DNA of 64,000 nucleotides from Corylus avellana (Eukaryota; Streptophyta; Magnoliopsida; Fagales; Betulaceae): contig NC_081541.1 of the NCBI RefSeq assembly GCF_901000735.1, positions 20,621,841 to 20,685,840 of the forward strand, read 5' to 3'. Below, piece by piece: positions 21,267 to 32,064 of this stretch. A program made the translations under genes and the position numbers. The notes under the pieces are model-generated. The model worked only from the letters and a program-made list of their open reading frames with translations, was not told the DNA's origin and searched no databases. Each line of letters starts with the position of its first letter. The stretch's first letter is position 1.

Positions 21267-24200
21267 TTGAACACTCGAGATTGGTGTATGCTTGGTCGGA
21301 GATCCCTAAACTTAGATTTGACACCTTTAGATCCCGACATTGATAGAACTCTTAGGAGAACTCGGAGAGCACCTGTTGAGAGTGAGGATAGAGGTGAAAT
21401 GGGAGACCAACAAGATAACATAGAGGAACCTAGGGTTGAGCATGAGGATGCTAGAGCTGGAAATCCCGAGCAAGCTAGAGCTTGGAATGTGGACTTCACT
21501 ACGTCACTTAGGGAGTTGTTCGCACCTGTGGACTTCACTACATCCCATTCGTGTATAGTGTTGCCACCAACCAATGCTACTCATTTTGATTTGAAACCTC
21601 ATGTCATCCAACTCCTACCATCGTTCCATGGTCTAGAACTTGAAAATCCTTATAGTCATGTAAAGAAATTCAAGGACATATGCGCCACTTTCAAATTTCA
21701 AAATTTCTCCGAAGAGTCTGTTCATCTCAGACTATTTCCTTTCTCTCTACAAGACAAAGCTAGGGCATGGTTGGACTCCAACACGCCCGGATCCATTACA
21801 TCTTGGGAAAGCTTGTTAAGCAAGTTCTATAACAAGTATTTCCCAATGTCAAAGGTCAATGAATGCAGAAAGGAAATAAGCTCCTTCACTCAAGAGGAGG
21901 ATGAGAAATTTTCAGAGTGTTGGGAAAGGTTTAAGGAGTTGTTGATAAGATGCCCCCCACATGGATATGAGAAGTGGAGACTCGTTCAATTTTTCTACCA
22001 AGGATTGACCCAATCCAACCGTAGTATGATCGAGTCAATGAATGGGGGAGCATTCTTAAGTTTGACAGGGGATGCAGCATATAAGGCATTAGACAAGTTG
22101 TCCGACAGCTCACAGCAGTGGGATTTTTCGAGTTGTCGGGATAAATCTGCCCGTATTCCCAAGAAAGGTGGCATCTATGAGGTTAAGGAGGACACTGATT
22201 TGAGGATAAAGATAGATGCTCTGACCAAGAAGGTTGAAGCCCTTGCAGTGGGTCAATCCGTAAATGCCGCCAACACTTTCAATGTTGATGGCTGTTCAAT
22301 TTGTGCTAATCCTATGCACTTAGCACAGAATTGTCCATTTTCACCGGCTTTTGCCGAGTGCGCCATGGAACAAGTGAACGCCTTTAATGACTTTAGGAAG
22401 CAAGCAAGCGGACCATACTCAGAGACATACAATCCAGGGTGGCGGAACCACCCTAATTTCTCATGGAAGCAGAGCCAACCAATGAATCAAGGATTTCCCT
22501 CACAGAATCATGGTCGTTCAACTCAACCAGTGCAACATCCTGCATCTTCGTCACAATCATCGCTGGAGGAAACGATGAAGGCATTCATACAATCGAATAG
22601 CCAGACCATACAAGAGCTCAAAAACTCTACCATGGCAAATACCCAAGCAATAGATGAAGTAAAGAATGCCACCATGGTTAACACCCAAGCAATTGCGAAG
22701 ATGGAGAGTCAGATTGGACAGATAGCCAATCACTTGGGTGAGAGAGAAAAAGGGAAATTGCCCAGTCAGCCCGTGCCCAACCCAAAAGGTCAATATATGG
22801 TTGGGAATTCCTCAAATCCTGCACACGGACAAGAACATGTGCAAACAATTGTCACTCTGAGGTCAGGAAGACAAGTGGACAATCAGGTGGCTGAGAAAGA
22901 AGAAGACCCTGCAGGGCAAGAAAAGGAAAAGAGTGGCAACAAAGAGAAGAGAGATGCCGAGCCATCTACAGCCACACCCATTATTGAGGACCCTCCTAGG
23001 TCATTTATGCCGAAAGCACCTTACCCTGAAAGGTTGCAAGCCCCCAAGAAAGGAGGGAAGTTTGAGGACATTTTAGAAGTGTTCAAGCAAGTCCAAATCA
23101 ATATTCCATTTTTGGACGCCATCCAACAAGTGCCTTCTTATGCGAAGTTCTTGAAGGATTTGATCACAGTTAAGAGAAGAACAAATGTCCCAAAGAAAGC
23201 ATTTCTGACCGAGCAAGTTAGCTCCATCCTTCAGTGCAAGTTGCCCATTAAGTATAAGGACCCTGGGTGTCCTACCATCTCTTGCACGATAGGAGTCAGT
23301 CGAATTGAGAAGGCTCTTTTAGATCTTGGGGCGAGCGTGAATCTCCTACCCTATTCAGTTTACCTACAATTAGGGTTAGGGGAACTGAAGCCCACGTCCA
23401 TGACACTTCAATTGGCTGATAGGTCAGTTAAGATACCACAGGGAATCATTGAGGATGTTTTGATCAAGGTGGATAAGTTTTACTTCCCCGTGGACTTCAT
23501 TGTGCTAGACACAGAGCCGGTCAAGAATGTTGGCATTCAAATACCGGTGATTCTAGGGCGACCATTCTTAGCTACGGCTAACGCCCTGATTAATTGTAGG
23601 ACAGGGGTGATGAAGATTTCCTTCGGAAATATGACAGTGGAGCTGAATATCTTTGATATCAGCAAACAACCATTGGAGTATGATGAAGTGAGAAATGTAT
23701 GCTTGATAGAGGAGATTATGGAAGAGACAGTGAATGAATCAAGCATAGAAGACCCCCTGGAGGCATGCTTTGCTCAGTTCGGAGAGGATTTAGATTTGGA
23801 CAAGTTGCTTGAGCAAGCAGATGCAATTTTGGAGACTGCTCCTCTGGTGAGCAGTGAGACGGAGGAGACAACAACAATTGATCCCCCAAAGAAGGAACTT
23901 AAGCCTCTACCGGATAACCTTAAGTATAAGTTCCTAGGTCCAGCAGATTCTTTGCCTGTGATTATAGCTTCGGATTTGGTTGATGCTCAAGAGGAAAAAT
24001 TGCTAGAGGTGTTAAGACAGCACAAGGAAGCTATCGGTTGGACCATTGAGGATATCAAGGGGATCAGTCCCTCGGTGGTGATGCACAAGATACATTTAGA
24101 GGAGAATGCCAAGCCATCGAGGGAGCCACAGAGAAGGTTAAACCCAACTATGCAAGAGGTTGTGAGGGCTGAAGTGATTAAGTTGTTGGATGCAGGGATC

Positions 24201-24323
24201 ATTTATCCAATCTCGGATAGCAAGTGGGTAAGCCCAATTCATGTTGTGCCAAAGCGGGCTGGATTGACGGTAGTAAAGAACAAGGATGATGAGTTGGTCC
24301 CAACTCGTATTCAGTCCGGATAA
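21267..24323 (+). CDS. Athila gag-protease, first part of polyprotein
   Basis: Encodes 1018 residues. Gag capsid-type domain at about residues 115-285 (FSLQDKARAWL, YFPMSKVNECRKEISSF, FYQGLTQSNRSMIES). CCHC zinc knuckle with C343, C346, H351 and C356 (CX2CX4HX4C). A Gln/Asn/Thr-rich linker follows with repeated ANTQAI-type units. Aspartic protease has its active site as DLGAS at residue 686, the Athila form. Next comes an acidic spacer EDPLEACFAQFGEDLDLDKL at about residues 828-847, then the RT entry (SKWVSPIHVVPKRAG). The frame ends at TAA 24321-24323, right before conserved RT block [10 protein letters not shown], so the stop cuts RT from Gag-protease. Predicted cytoplasmic; particle assembly and polyprotein cleavage. 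Confidence 0.9.
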   Translation: MNTRDWCMLGRRSLNLDLTPLDPDIDRTLRRTRRAPVESEDRGEMGDQQDNIEEPRVEHEDARAGNPEQARAWNVDFTTSLRELFAPVDFTTSHSCIVLPPTNATHFDLKPHVIQLLPSFHGLELENPYSHVKKFKDICATFKFQNFSEESVHLRLFPFSLQDKARAWLDSNTPGSITSWESLLSKFYNKYFPMSKVNECRKEISSFTQEEDEKFSECWERFKELLIRCPPHGYEKWRLVQFFYQGLTQSNRSMIESMNGGAFLSLTGDAAYKALDKLSDSSQQWDFSSCRDKSARIPKKGGIYEVKEDTDLRIKIDALTKKVEALAVGQSVNAANTFNVDGCSICANPMHLAQNCPFSPAFAECAMEQVNAFNDFRKQASGPYSETYNPGWRNHPNFSWKQSQPMNQGFPSQNHGRSTQPVQHPASSSQSSLEETMKAFIQSNSQTIQELKNSTMANTQAIDEVKNATMVNTQAIAKMESQIGQIANHLGEREKGKLPSQPVPNPKGQYMVGNSSNPAHGQEHVQTIVTLRSGRQVDNQVAEKEEDPAGQEKEKSGNKEKRDAEPSTATPIIEDPPRSFMPKAPYPERLQAPKKGGKFEDILEVFKQVQINIPFLDAIQQVPSYAKFLKDLITVKRRTNVPKKAFLTEQVSSILQCKLPIKYKDPGCPTISCTIGVSRIEKALLDLGASVNLLPYSVYLQLGLGELKPTSMTLQLADRSVKIPQGIIEDVLIKVDKFYFPVDFIVLDTEPVKNVGIQIPVILGRPFLATANALINCRTGVMKISFGNMTVELNIFDISKQPLEYDEVRNVCLIEEIMEETVNESSIEDPLEACFAQFGEDLDLDKLLEQADAILETAPLVSSETEETTTIDPPKKELKPLPDNLKYKFLGPADSLPVIIASDLVDAQEEKLLEVLRQHKEAIGWTIEDIKGISPSVVMHKIHLEENAKPSREPQRRLNPTMQEVVRAEVIKLLDAGIIYPISDSKWVSPIHVVPKRAGLTVVKNKDDELVPTRIQSG

Positions 24324-26774
24324 AGAGTTTGCATAGACTACCGCAAGCTAAATGCCGCCACAAGGAAGGATCATTTTCCACTCCCATTCATTGATCAGAT
24401 GGTGGAACGTTTGGCTGGGCATGCATACTATTGCTTCTTGGATGGTTATTCTGGATATAACCAGGTCCCTGTGGACCCCGAAGATCAGGAGAAGACGACA
24501 TTTACCTGTCCTTTTGGGACTTTCGCCTACCGTCGCATGCCCTTTGGGTTATGCAACGCACCCGCTACTTTTCAGCGGTGCATGATTAGTATTTTTTCTG
24601 ACATGGTAGAGCGTTTCTTAGAGATTTTCATGGACGATTTCTCTGTCTTTGGTTCATCCTTTGATGAGTGTTTGCATCGCCTGACTTTGGTATTAGTACG
24701 GTGCAAGGAGAAGAACCTGGTGCTCAATTGGGAGAAGTGCCATTTTATGGTCAAGCAAGGTATTGTATTGGGGCACGTCATATCTCAGAGGGGGATTGAG
24801 GTTGATAAAGCGAAGGTGGATTTGATTTCCAACCTTCCACCCCCACGTACAGTGAAGGAGGTTCGCTCTTTTCTGGGCCATGCAGGATTCTACAGGCGGT
24901 TTATCCAAGACTTTAGCAAGATTGCCAGGCCTTTGTGCAAGTTGTTGGTGAAGGATGCCCCATTTGTATTTGATGAGGATTGCCAGAAAGCATTTGGGGA
25001 CCTTAAGAGCATTCTGACGTCCACACCCATTATTCAGCCACCCAATTGGGGTGTACCTTTTGAGATCATGTGTGACGCATCGGATTATGCCGTTGGAGCT
25101 GTTTTGAGGCAGCGTATTGATAGACTCCCCCATGTCATTTACTATGCGAGCAGGACTCTGAACGATGCACAACTCAACTACTCCACCACGGAGAAGGAGT
25201 TGTTGGCAGTCGTTTTTGCGCTAGACAAGTTCAGATCCTATTTGCTAGGATCTAAAGTCATCATCTTTTCGGATCACGCAACATTGAAGTATCTTTTTTC
25301 CAAAAAAGATGCTAAATCTCGTCTGATCCGATGGATTTTGCTACTTCAGGAGTTTGACATAGAAATTCGGGACAAGAAGGGTTCCGAAAATGTGGTGGCG
25401 GATCATTTGTCTAGATTGACTGTGGATTACACTGAGGACCCTGATGAGCAATTGATGCACATTGCTCATGAGCCCGTACCATGGTTTGCTGACATAGTGA
25501 ACTATCTTGTCACCGGCCAACTGCCTCAGCAGTGGGGGCGACAAGATAGGTCCAAATTTTTGTCCGTGGTGAAACATTTTTTCTGGGACGATCCTTACCT
25601 GTTCAAGTATTGCCCCGATCAGATCATTAGGAGGTGTATACCTGAGCATGACCAATCCAATGTCATCTCCTTTTGTCATGATCATGCTTGTGGAGGCCAT
25701 TTCAGTGCTAAGAAGACCGCTGCCAAGATTTTGCAGTGTGGATTCTATTGGCCTACCCTTTTCAGAGACGCCCATGCTTATTGTATATCTTGTGAGCGTT
25801 GTCAGAAGCTAGGGAGTATCTCTAGATGGAATATGATGCCCCTCAGTCCCATTCTGATTGTGGAGATTTTTGACGTATGGGGCATCGATTTCATGGGACC
25901 TTTCCCAAACTCCTTTGGCTATCTGTACATCTTGGTTGCTGTGGACTATGTGTCCAAATGGGTGGAGGCGGTTGCATGCAAGACCAATGACCACAGAGTT
26001 GTGGTCCAATTTTTTAGAGACACTATCTTTGCTCGGTTTGGTACGCCTCGAGCAATTATAAGTGATGGAGGTAAGCATTTTTGCAATCGGATTTTTGAGC
26101 AGTTGATGAAGAAGTATTTCATCACACATAAGGTTGCCACCCCGTATCGCCCACAGACGAGTGGACAGGTTGAAGTTTCCAATCGCAAGATCAAGCATAT
26201 TTTGGAAAAGACGGTAAACCCCAATCGAAAAGATTGGTCTATGCGATTGAGTGACGCACTGTGGGCATATAGGACAGCTTTCAAGACCCCGATTGGGATG
26301 TCACCCTATCGGCTGGTGTACGGGAAGGCATGTCATCTTCCCGTGGAGTTGGAGCATAGAGCATATTGGGCTATCAAGCAGCTGAACTTCAATCTTTTGA
26401 AGGCTGGCTCACAAAGGAAGCTCCAACTCAATGAATTAGAGGAGCTGAGGAATGATGCTTATGAGTCTGCACAGTTGTACAAGGCACAGATGAAGAAGGC
26501 TCATGACCAGAGCATTTTGAGACGATTTTTTGAGCCTGGTGAGAAAGTCCTTCTTTACAATTCACGGCTGCATCTTTTTCCAGGCAAGTTGAAATCTCGG
26601 TGGACAGGCCCATTTATCATTCGGACAGTTTTTCCTCATGGGGCCATCGAGATTGAGGATCCTCAGAATGGTAACACCTTCAAGGTAAATGGACAGAGAT
26701 TAAAACCATTCTTAGAGTTGAGGAGTAAGGAGATTGAGACGACATTGTTGGAGGATCCGAGTTATTCTGAGTGA
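24324..26774 (+). CDS. Athila RT-RNase H-integrase, same frame after the stop
   Basis: In frame with gag; first internal ATG at 24399. RT carries [20 protein letters not shown] and the catalytic FMDD box at 24627-24638. RNase H begins near [12 protein letters not shown] (about 25070) with [16 protein letters not shown] and [13 protein letters not shown]. Integrase has an HHCC zinc domain (about 25677-25805; [12 protein letters not shown] ... CISCERC). Its DDE core has Asp in WGIDFMGPF, Asp in ISDGGKHF and Glu in [11 protein letters not shown]-terminal domain near 26530-26720 includes [19 protein letters not shown]. All catalytic residues are present. Without readthrough this part would not be made as Gag-Pol. 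Confidence 0.92.
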   Translation, partial: RVCIDYRKLNAATRKDHFPLPFIDQMVERLAGHAYYCFLDGYSGYNQVPVDPEDQEKTTFTCPFGTFAYRRMPFGLCNAPATFQRCMISIFSDMVERFLEIFMDDFSVFGSSFDECLHRLTLVLVRCKEKNLVLNWEKCHFMVKQGIVLGHVISQRGIEVDKAKVDLISNLPPPRTVKEVRSFLGHAGFYRRFIQDFSKIARPLCKLLVKDAPFVFDEDCQKAFGDLKSILTSTPIIQPPNWGVPFEIMCDASDYAVGAVLRQRIDRLPHVIYYASRTLNDAQLNYSTTEKELLAVVFALDKFRSYLLGSKVIIFSDHATLKYLFSKKDAKSRLIRWILLLQEFDIEIRDKKGSENVVADHLSRLTVDYTEDPDEQLMHIAHEPVPWFADIVNYLVTGQLPQQWGRQDRSKFLSVVKHFFWDDPYLFKYCPDQIIRRCIPEHDQSNVISFCHDHACGGHFSAKKTAAKILQCGFYWPTLFRDAHAYCISCERCQKLGSISRWNMMPLSPILIVEIFDVWGIDFMGPFPNSFGYLYILVAVDYVSKWVEAVACKTNDHRVVVQFFRDTIFARFGTPRAIISDGGKHFCNRIFEQLMKKYFITHKVATPYRPQTSGQVEVSNRKIKHILEKTVNPNRKDWSMRLSDALWAYRTAFKTPIGMSPYRLVYGKACHLPVELEHRAYWAIKQLNFNLLKAGSQRKLQLNELEELRNDAYESAQLYKAQMKKAHDQSILRRFFEPGEKVLLYNSRLHLFPGKLKSRWTGPFIIRTVFPHGAIEIEDPQNGNTFKVNGQRLKPFLELRSKEIETTLLEDPSYSE

Positions 26775-28136
26775 TTGTCGTCTTTTGTGGAGAGTCTGGC
26801 TGAAGACTTAAAACTTAGCACTTGTGGGAGGCAACCCTCATTCTTTCCCTTACCATTTTATCTTGTTTGTTTGTTTCTGTTGTGTTTTTCAGGGCAAGTG
26901 TCTACCATTCAAGTTTGGGGGAGCATTCTCCTATGTTACACCCGACTTGCGCCGTGCACCTGGTATTGTATCTCTGGACCCATTGGGGACAATGTGTCAT
27001 TTTAGTTTGGGGGTGGGGTAGACATTTCTCTGTCTTTTTCCTTAATTATTCGTGTTGTTTTGTTATATATATATATAATAAAAAATAAAATAAAATAAAA
27101 AAAATCTGCTATGTTATTGATTAAGCAAGGATAACACCTATTCTGTGGTTTGTATGTCATTGGTCTGTTTAGCATTTTGAACACAGTATGTCATGAGGAA
27201 TCTGAGTCTTTTGACTCATTGTTGGATTAGAGAGATTTCACATGTTCGAGTTTATCACCACGAGCACACTAGCACAGAATCGGTGAGGTATAAGATTTGA
27301 CTTGATTAGGGTATATTTTGAGATAGGTAGGATGAAGTGTGATGAAACCATGGCTTGAAAAAAAAAAAAAAAATCAAATCAGTTTGAGCTTCTCATTGAG
27401 TAACCGGACCTCATGCCTCACAAAGCATTGAGTGTTCGCGTAAAAAGATGAGAAACCTAACTTGGTTGGTTGTATGGCTAGTTTGGCTTCGTAGCCTAGT
27501 TGACTTGAGTAATTAAGCCCTTAGGGATGTTTCTACATCCAGTGCCCTAAAACCATTTGGTTTGGGAGTCTCTGGCCCAACACTCGTTACATGGGTCAAT
27601 TAGAAAGCTTAAGGAAGCTAAGCATTGCACAGCCTATACAAAAAAAAAAAAAAAAAAAAAAATTAAGCCTTGGTTGTTTCATCTGAGCAAATTCCTATCA
27701 CATCTAAAGTACACCCAAGTTTGAGAATAAATTGAAGCCTCCGGATTTTATGTTAGTCTCACATTGCACTTATTGGAACATGTGTTATCTCAAATTTCCA
27801 TCTTTGAGTTGAATGATTTGTGCTTATCTTGATGATGTGATTGTGGTGTTCATTATGATAAACCTACTCATGATGTTAAAAACCATGTGTTTGTGTGGAA
27901 GTCCTTGTTTATGAAATAACATAGTGCATAAATGTTTGTGGGTATCATTCCTGTTAAACCCTCACGAGACTTCACTCGGCCTCTAGGGATACCTAGGGGT
28001 TTAAAAGGCTTGTTGCATGCGCTAAATGCAATCGTATATCCCACGAAAGATGGATTGATCTTTTGTTTTCTGTTTTTCCATTCTTGTTTTTAGTTTTGTA
28101 TTGCTAAGGGACTAGCAATATGTAAGTTTGGGGGTG
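26775..28136 (+). other. Athila 3' region and polypurine tract
   Basis: Long non-coding spacer with no env-like frame. AAGTTTGGGGG-type motifs lie at 26911-26921, 27004-27013 and 28124-28136. The last abuts the 3' LTR and is the polypurine tract. Simple repeats (AT)n at 27065-27078 and A-runs at 27359 and 27641. The spacer is shared with elements A, B and E. Confidence 0.75.
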
Positions 28137-29512
28137 TGATAAGTGCTAAAATATTTATATTTTCAGCCCTTAACTTGCATGTTTTAATCCTTTGGTTTTG
28201 GTTAATTAGGACATTTTACTGCCTTTTTGTATTTTCTTTGTTTTATAGGCTTTTGGAAGAAAATAAAGCGTTTCTGGAAAAATTCCAAGCTTAAAGGGCA
28301 AATTGGGAAGATCTAGAAGATATGATTAAGCTTAACCAATCATGGTTAAAGTTTAATCAAATAAAGGAAAGGATTAATTCGGAATTTCTCAATTTGAAGT
28401 CAAATCGGATTGGATGCAAAATTGGATTCTGAATACGTCTCGGTATTTTGACCATAACTTTCATCTCAGATATCCGATTGAGGTGATTCAAGCGGCATTG
28501 GAAAGCTAACTCAAACTACTACAATTCATTGTGAAATAGCATTTTCCCAATTCGGAGCGCCGCAAGGCCAAAATCACGCCGCAAGATAGGACCGCAATTC
28601 TGGGCGAATCCTATTCCGATTTGGGCTTAGGTTTTCTTTATCCTAATTGGGCTTGGACTTAAATCTCCGAAATTCCTAGGATTACTAGGGCTTCTAGGGC
28701 TCTCCTAAGCCATATAAATAGACCTCTAAGCCTCACAATTGGAGGAGGCCGTTTTAAGCTGAATTACGACGTATTGCCGTGGGGAAGCTTTTGCTTTGTT
28801 TTCCATTGTAAGTTTTATTCTTTCGATGATGACAATTCAATTGGTGATTATTTTTGTTATCATGAGAGGCTAAATCTTTCAACTAAGGTTGAAGATGAAG
28901 CTTCGTCATTGACAAACTCATGTATTCTCGTATTTTGTTTATACAATTTTGACTTTGAATAAGGATGTTGTAGATTTTCATTCAATTGCTTGATTTATAT
29001 CTTTTAATTGAATGTGATGAACTATTATGTGTTGGAGTTGGATATTTGATGTGTTTCATCCTTCGGATACATCAAATCATTCGATTGAAATCGGATATCC
29101 GTTGTGATTCGTTAACCAAACGGATACATAGGATGATTTAATTTAGAATCGGATATTTGTTGTGATTTGTAAAAATGGGTGGATTCATTGAATGATTTAA
29201 ACTTGATATTTGTAAAACATCGAATATAGTTTTTCGATTGTAGGAACAAATACGAGAATATAGAGTTAAGATTTGGCGAAGTGAATTCTAAAACCTTAGT
29301 GTTCTTTACCATTTTATTTCATTATTTTTTTTAGTTTATGTTTTATTTTGCACGACAAAAATCACAAAATTCGGAACTAGGTTAAAATAGAGTTGGTTTA
29401 AATAGAAATTGGTTTACACAACACAAATCCCTGTGGATCGACCTCGCACTTGCACACATGCTATATTGCACACGACTCGTGCACTTGCGAGTACAATTAA
29501 ATTTGTACATCA
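28137..29512 (+). repeat. 3' LTR of Athila element
   Basis: 1376 bp, starting TGATAAGTGCTAAAATATTT and ending TTTGTACATCA. Nearly identical to the 5' LTR, with scattered substitutions (for example in the first 200 bp) and one single-base indel. It is joined directly to TTGACGTAGACC, the body of a second copy of element A. Confidence 0.93.
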
Positions 29513-30307
29513 TTGACGTAGACCTAGACAAGCTACTTGAGCATGCTGAGACACTTGATGAGCCAAGTCTTGAACATCCGTTGGGAGAGCGTTTTGATCA
29601 AATTGGATGTGACTTAGATCTTGATAAGTTCCTCAAGCAAGCTGAGATGTTTAGTGAGCCAAGTCTGGAAAATCCATTGGAAGAGCGTTTTGTTCAATTT
29701 GAATGCGATCTAGATCTTGATAAGTTCCTTGAGCAAGCTAAGATTTTTAATGAGCCAAGTCTAGAGGTTCCTTTAAAATAGTGTTTTGCTCAGTTTGAAT
29801 TTGATTTGGATCTTGACATGATACATGAGCAAGCCAAGTCCTTATTGGATCACATCTTCATCAGCAACTGAGCTTCTCATCATTGATAACAAGGAGGAAG
29901 AGAAAGAGGAGCACTTGGAGCAAGTTGAGCACCCAAAGCAAATTGAGCCCTCAAATCTCTCCAATGATAAGGAAGTGAGTACTGAAGCTCATTCCTTCAT
30001 CACAATCCCTCTTAAGACACAACATGAACCACAAGCTTCATCTTTTCAATGTCTCGAAGAGCCATCTTATGTTGAGATCTTCAAGGAATCATGCACACAA
30101 GGGCGCAAATCTAGGAATAGGTGTCCTAAGGAAATCTTTCGGAGCAAGCAAGTTGGCTACATAAAATGGAGAAACATCCTTCCGAAGGGGCATCAAATTC
30201 TAAAGAAGAAAGGGTGGAAGGGATTCATTGGACATCCAAATGATCGGGGGAAAGCACTGGAAAATTTATTCGCCATTTTAATTTTTGCACATTTTCTTTA
30301 TTTCTAA
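29513..30307 (+). pseudogene. Second copy of the element A ORF, 5'-truncated
   Basis: Begins inside an acidic-repeat unit and keeps later units at about 29558, 29655 and 29750 before a stop. The conserved tail follows in another frame (29825-30307; STEAHSFITIPLKTQHEP, KEIFRSKQVGYIKWRNILP). It differs from 12421-13215 by single substitutions, for example K for M in the second unit and G for W in the tail (KKGWKGFIGHP). Confidence 0.85.
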
Positions 30308-31499
30308 CAGCAATTAACCTTGTGATGCATGTTTCTGTGAGAAAATATCGTTGTTAGTTCTGTTGACAAGTGTTTTGGTGTTCAAGTTTGGGGGACGCCT
30401 TGGCCTTTGCACACTCCGGTTTCCTCATCCCACGGTATTATATCTCTTAACACATTGTTGACAATGTGTCATTTAAGTTTGGGAGTGTGGACAAACACAT
30501 TGTTTGTTTATTTGTTTGTGTTATTTGTTAGTTTTTATTTATTAAAAAAAAAAATTGCTATGTTGTTGATTGAGCATGAGTTACACTGTAACCTTGGTTT
30601 GAATTGCATTGGCTTGTTTAATATCTTGAACCCATCATCATCTTTAGGAATCTAAGTCTTTTGACTCATTTTTGGATTAGAGAGACTTCACATGTTTGAC
30701 TTGATCATCACATGCACTTTAGCATAGAAACTGTGAGGTATGAGATTTGAATTGGAAAGTGTGTATTTTAAGATTTATAGGATGCATTGTTGATGAAACC
30801 TTGGCTTGAAAATTAAAATTAAACTTGGTTGGTTGTATGGCTAGTTTGGCTTCGTAGCCTTTTTGAATTGAGTAATTAAGCCCTTAGGGATGTTTCTACA
30901 TCTAGTGCCCTAAAACTATCTGGTTTGGGAGCCACTGGCCCAACACTCATTACATAGGTCAATTAGAAAGCTTAAGGGAGCCGAGCATTACACAGCCTAT
31001 ACAAAAAAATAAATAAATGCATATCTTGACTCAAGCCTTGGTTGGTTTCATCTGATAGAATTCCTATGAATTTTAAGGTACACAAAAACTTTGAGTAGAT
31101 TGAACGCTCATGATTCTATGTTAACCTCACATTGCACTTATTGGAGCATATATTGTCTCAAATTTCCATCTATGAGTTGAATGATATTTGGATGTCCTAA
31201 TGATGTGATTGTGGTGTTCATTTTGTTAAACACGCTTATAAGTGAGAACCATGTGTTTGTGTGGATGTTCATGTTTGTCAATAACATAGTGCTTAAAAAA
31301 ATGTTTGTGGGTATCATTCCTGTTAAGCCCTCACGAGACTTTACTCGTCCACTAAGGAGGCCTAGGGGTTTAAAAGGTTTGTTGCATATGCTAAATGCAA
31401 TCGTCTCTCCCACGACAGAGAACTTATGTTTCTTGTTTTGATTTTATTTTTTCATTTTGTTTAACTAAGGGACTAGCAAAATGTAACTTTGGGGGTATT
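30308..31499 (+). other. Second copy of element A 3' region
   Basis: Duplicate of 13216-14405, non-coding, with polypurine-like motifs near 30384, 30475 and 31485. The last precedes the LTR at 31500. Confidence 0.8.
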
Positions 31500-32064
31500 T
31501 GTTGGGTGCCAAATATTGTATATTTGGACCCCTTAATTTATGTTTGCTAAGCCTTTAGCCTTATTATTTTATGATGTTTTGTGTTATTTCTTTGTTTTTA
31601 GTATTTTGTAGGTTGCTAAGGGAAAAATGCGCCTTTAAAGGAAAAATGCAACTCATTCCATTAATTTTGGGGCCTAAGACACTTTAGGGAGCATTGGCCG
31701 CAAATTTGGAATGAGCGATGATTCGCACATGACAAGTCCCACTAAAAAGCTCATATCTAGAGTTGTAGAGCTCGGATTGAAACGATCTTGGTGTCATTGG
31801 AAAGCTAACTCAAAGATATATAAATTCATGTTTCACAAGAGTAGGCTAATTTCGAACGCTAGTGCGCTCGAACGCACATTAAGTGCGATCAAGCGCACAC
31901 ACGCCCATCGAAAGTGGAAAGTGATGCACGAGTGCAATCGATCGCAGACGAGGTGCGATCGAGTGCACTCGCCGACCTATCAGTGCGGAAACCCTAAAAT
32001 AACATTATAAATATCATTTTTTTTATTATTGTAAACGGATGGAGAAGCGGCGGGGGCGCCGTGC

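Larger units (their letters stand above)
19377..29512 (+). mobile_element. Autonomous Athila-type Ty3/gypsy retrotransposon, nearly complete
   Basis: Two LTRs of 1377 and 1376 bp, a tRNA-Asp primer site, a leader, a single long gag-pro-RT-RH-INT frame with one stop, a long 3' region and a polypurine tract abutting the 3' LTR. Domain order PR-RT-RH-INT places it in Ty3/gypsy. The primer site, the DLGAS protease and the long 3' spacer place it in the Athila lineage. No third (env-like) ORF is visible between 26775 and 28136. The two LTRs differ at a small number of sites, so insertion is fairly recent. Flanks do not match (GTGAG left, TTGAC right). Confidence 0.92.

Noticed and set aside
24693..25172. 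Minus-strand open frame of 159 codons inside the Athila RT/RNase H
   Set aside because: It lies opposite intact RT motifs in the sense frame, has no family features and is a shadow of pol.
26775..27088. Hydrophobic short frames after Athila integrase as an env-like gene
   Set aside because: Three overlapping frames under 90 codons each, with no conserved start or signal/TM pattern across copies. The DNA is the conserved non-coding spacer.
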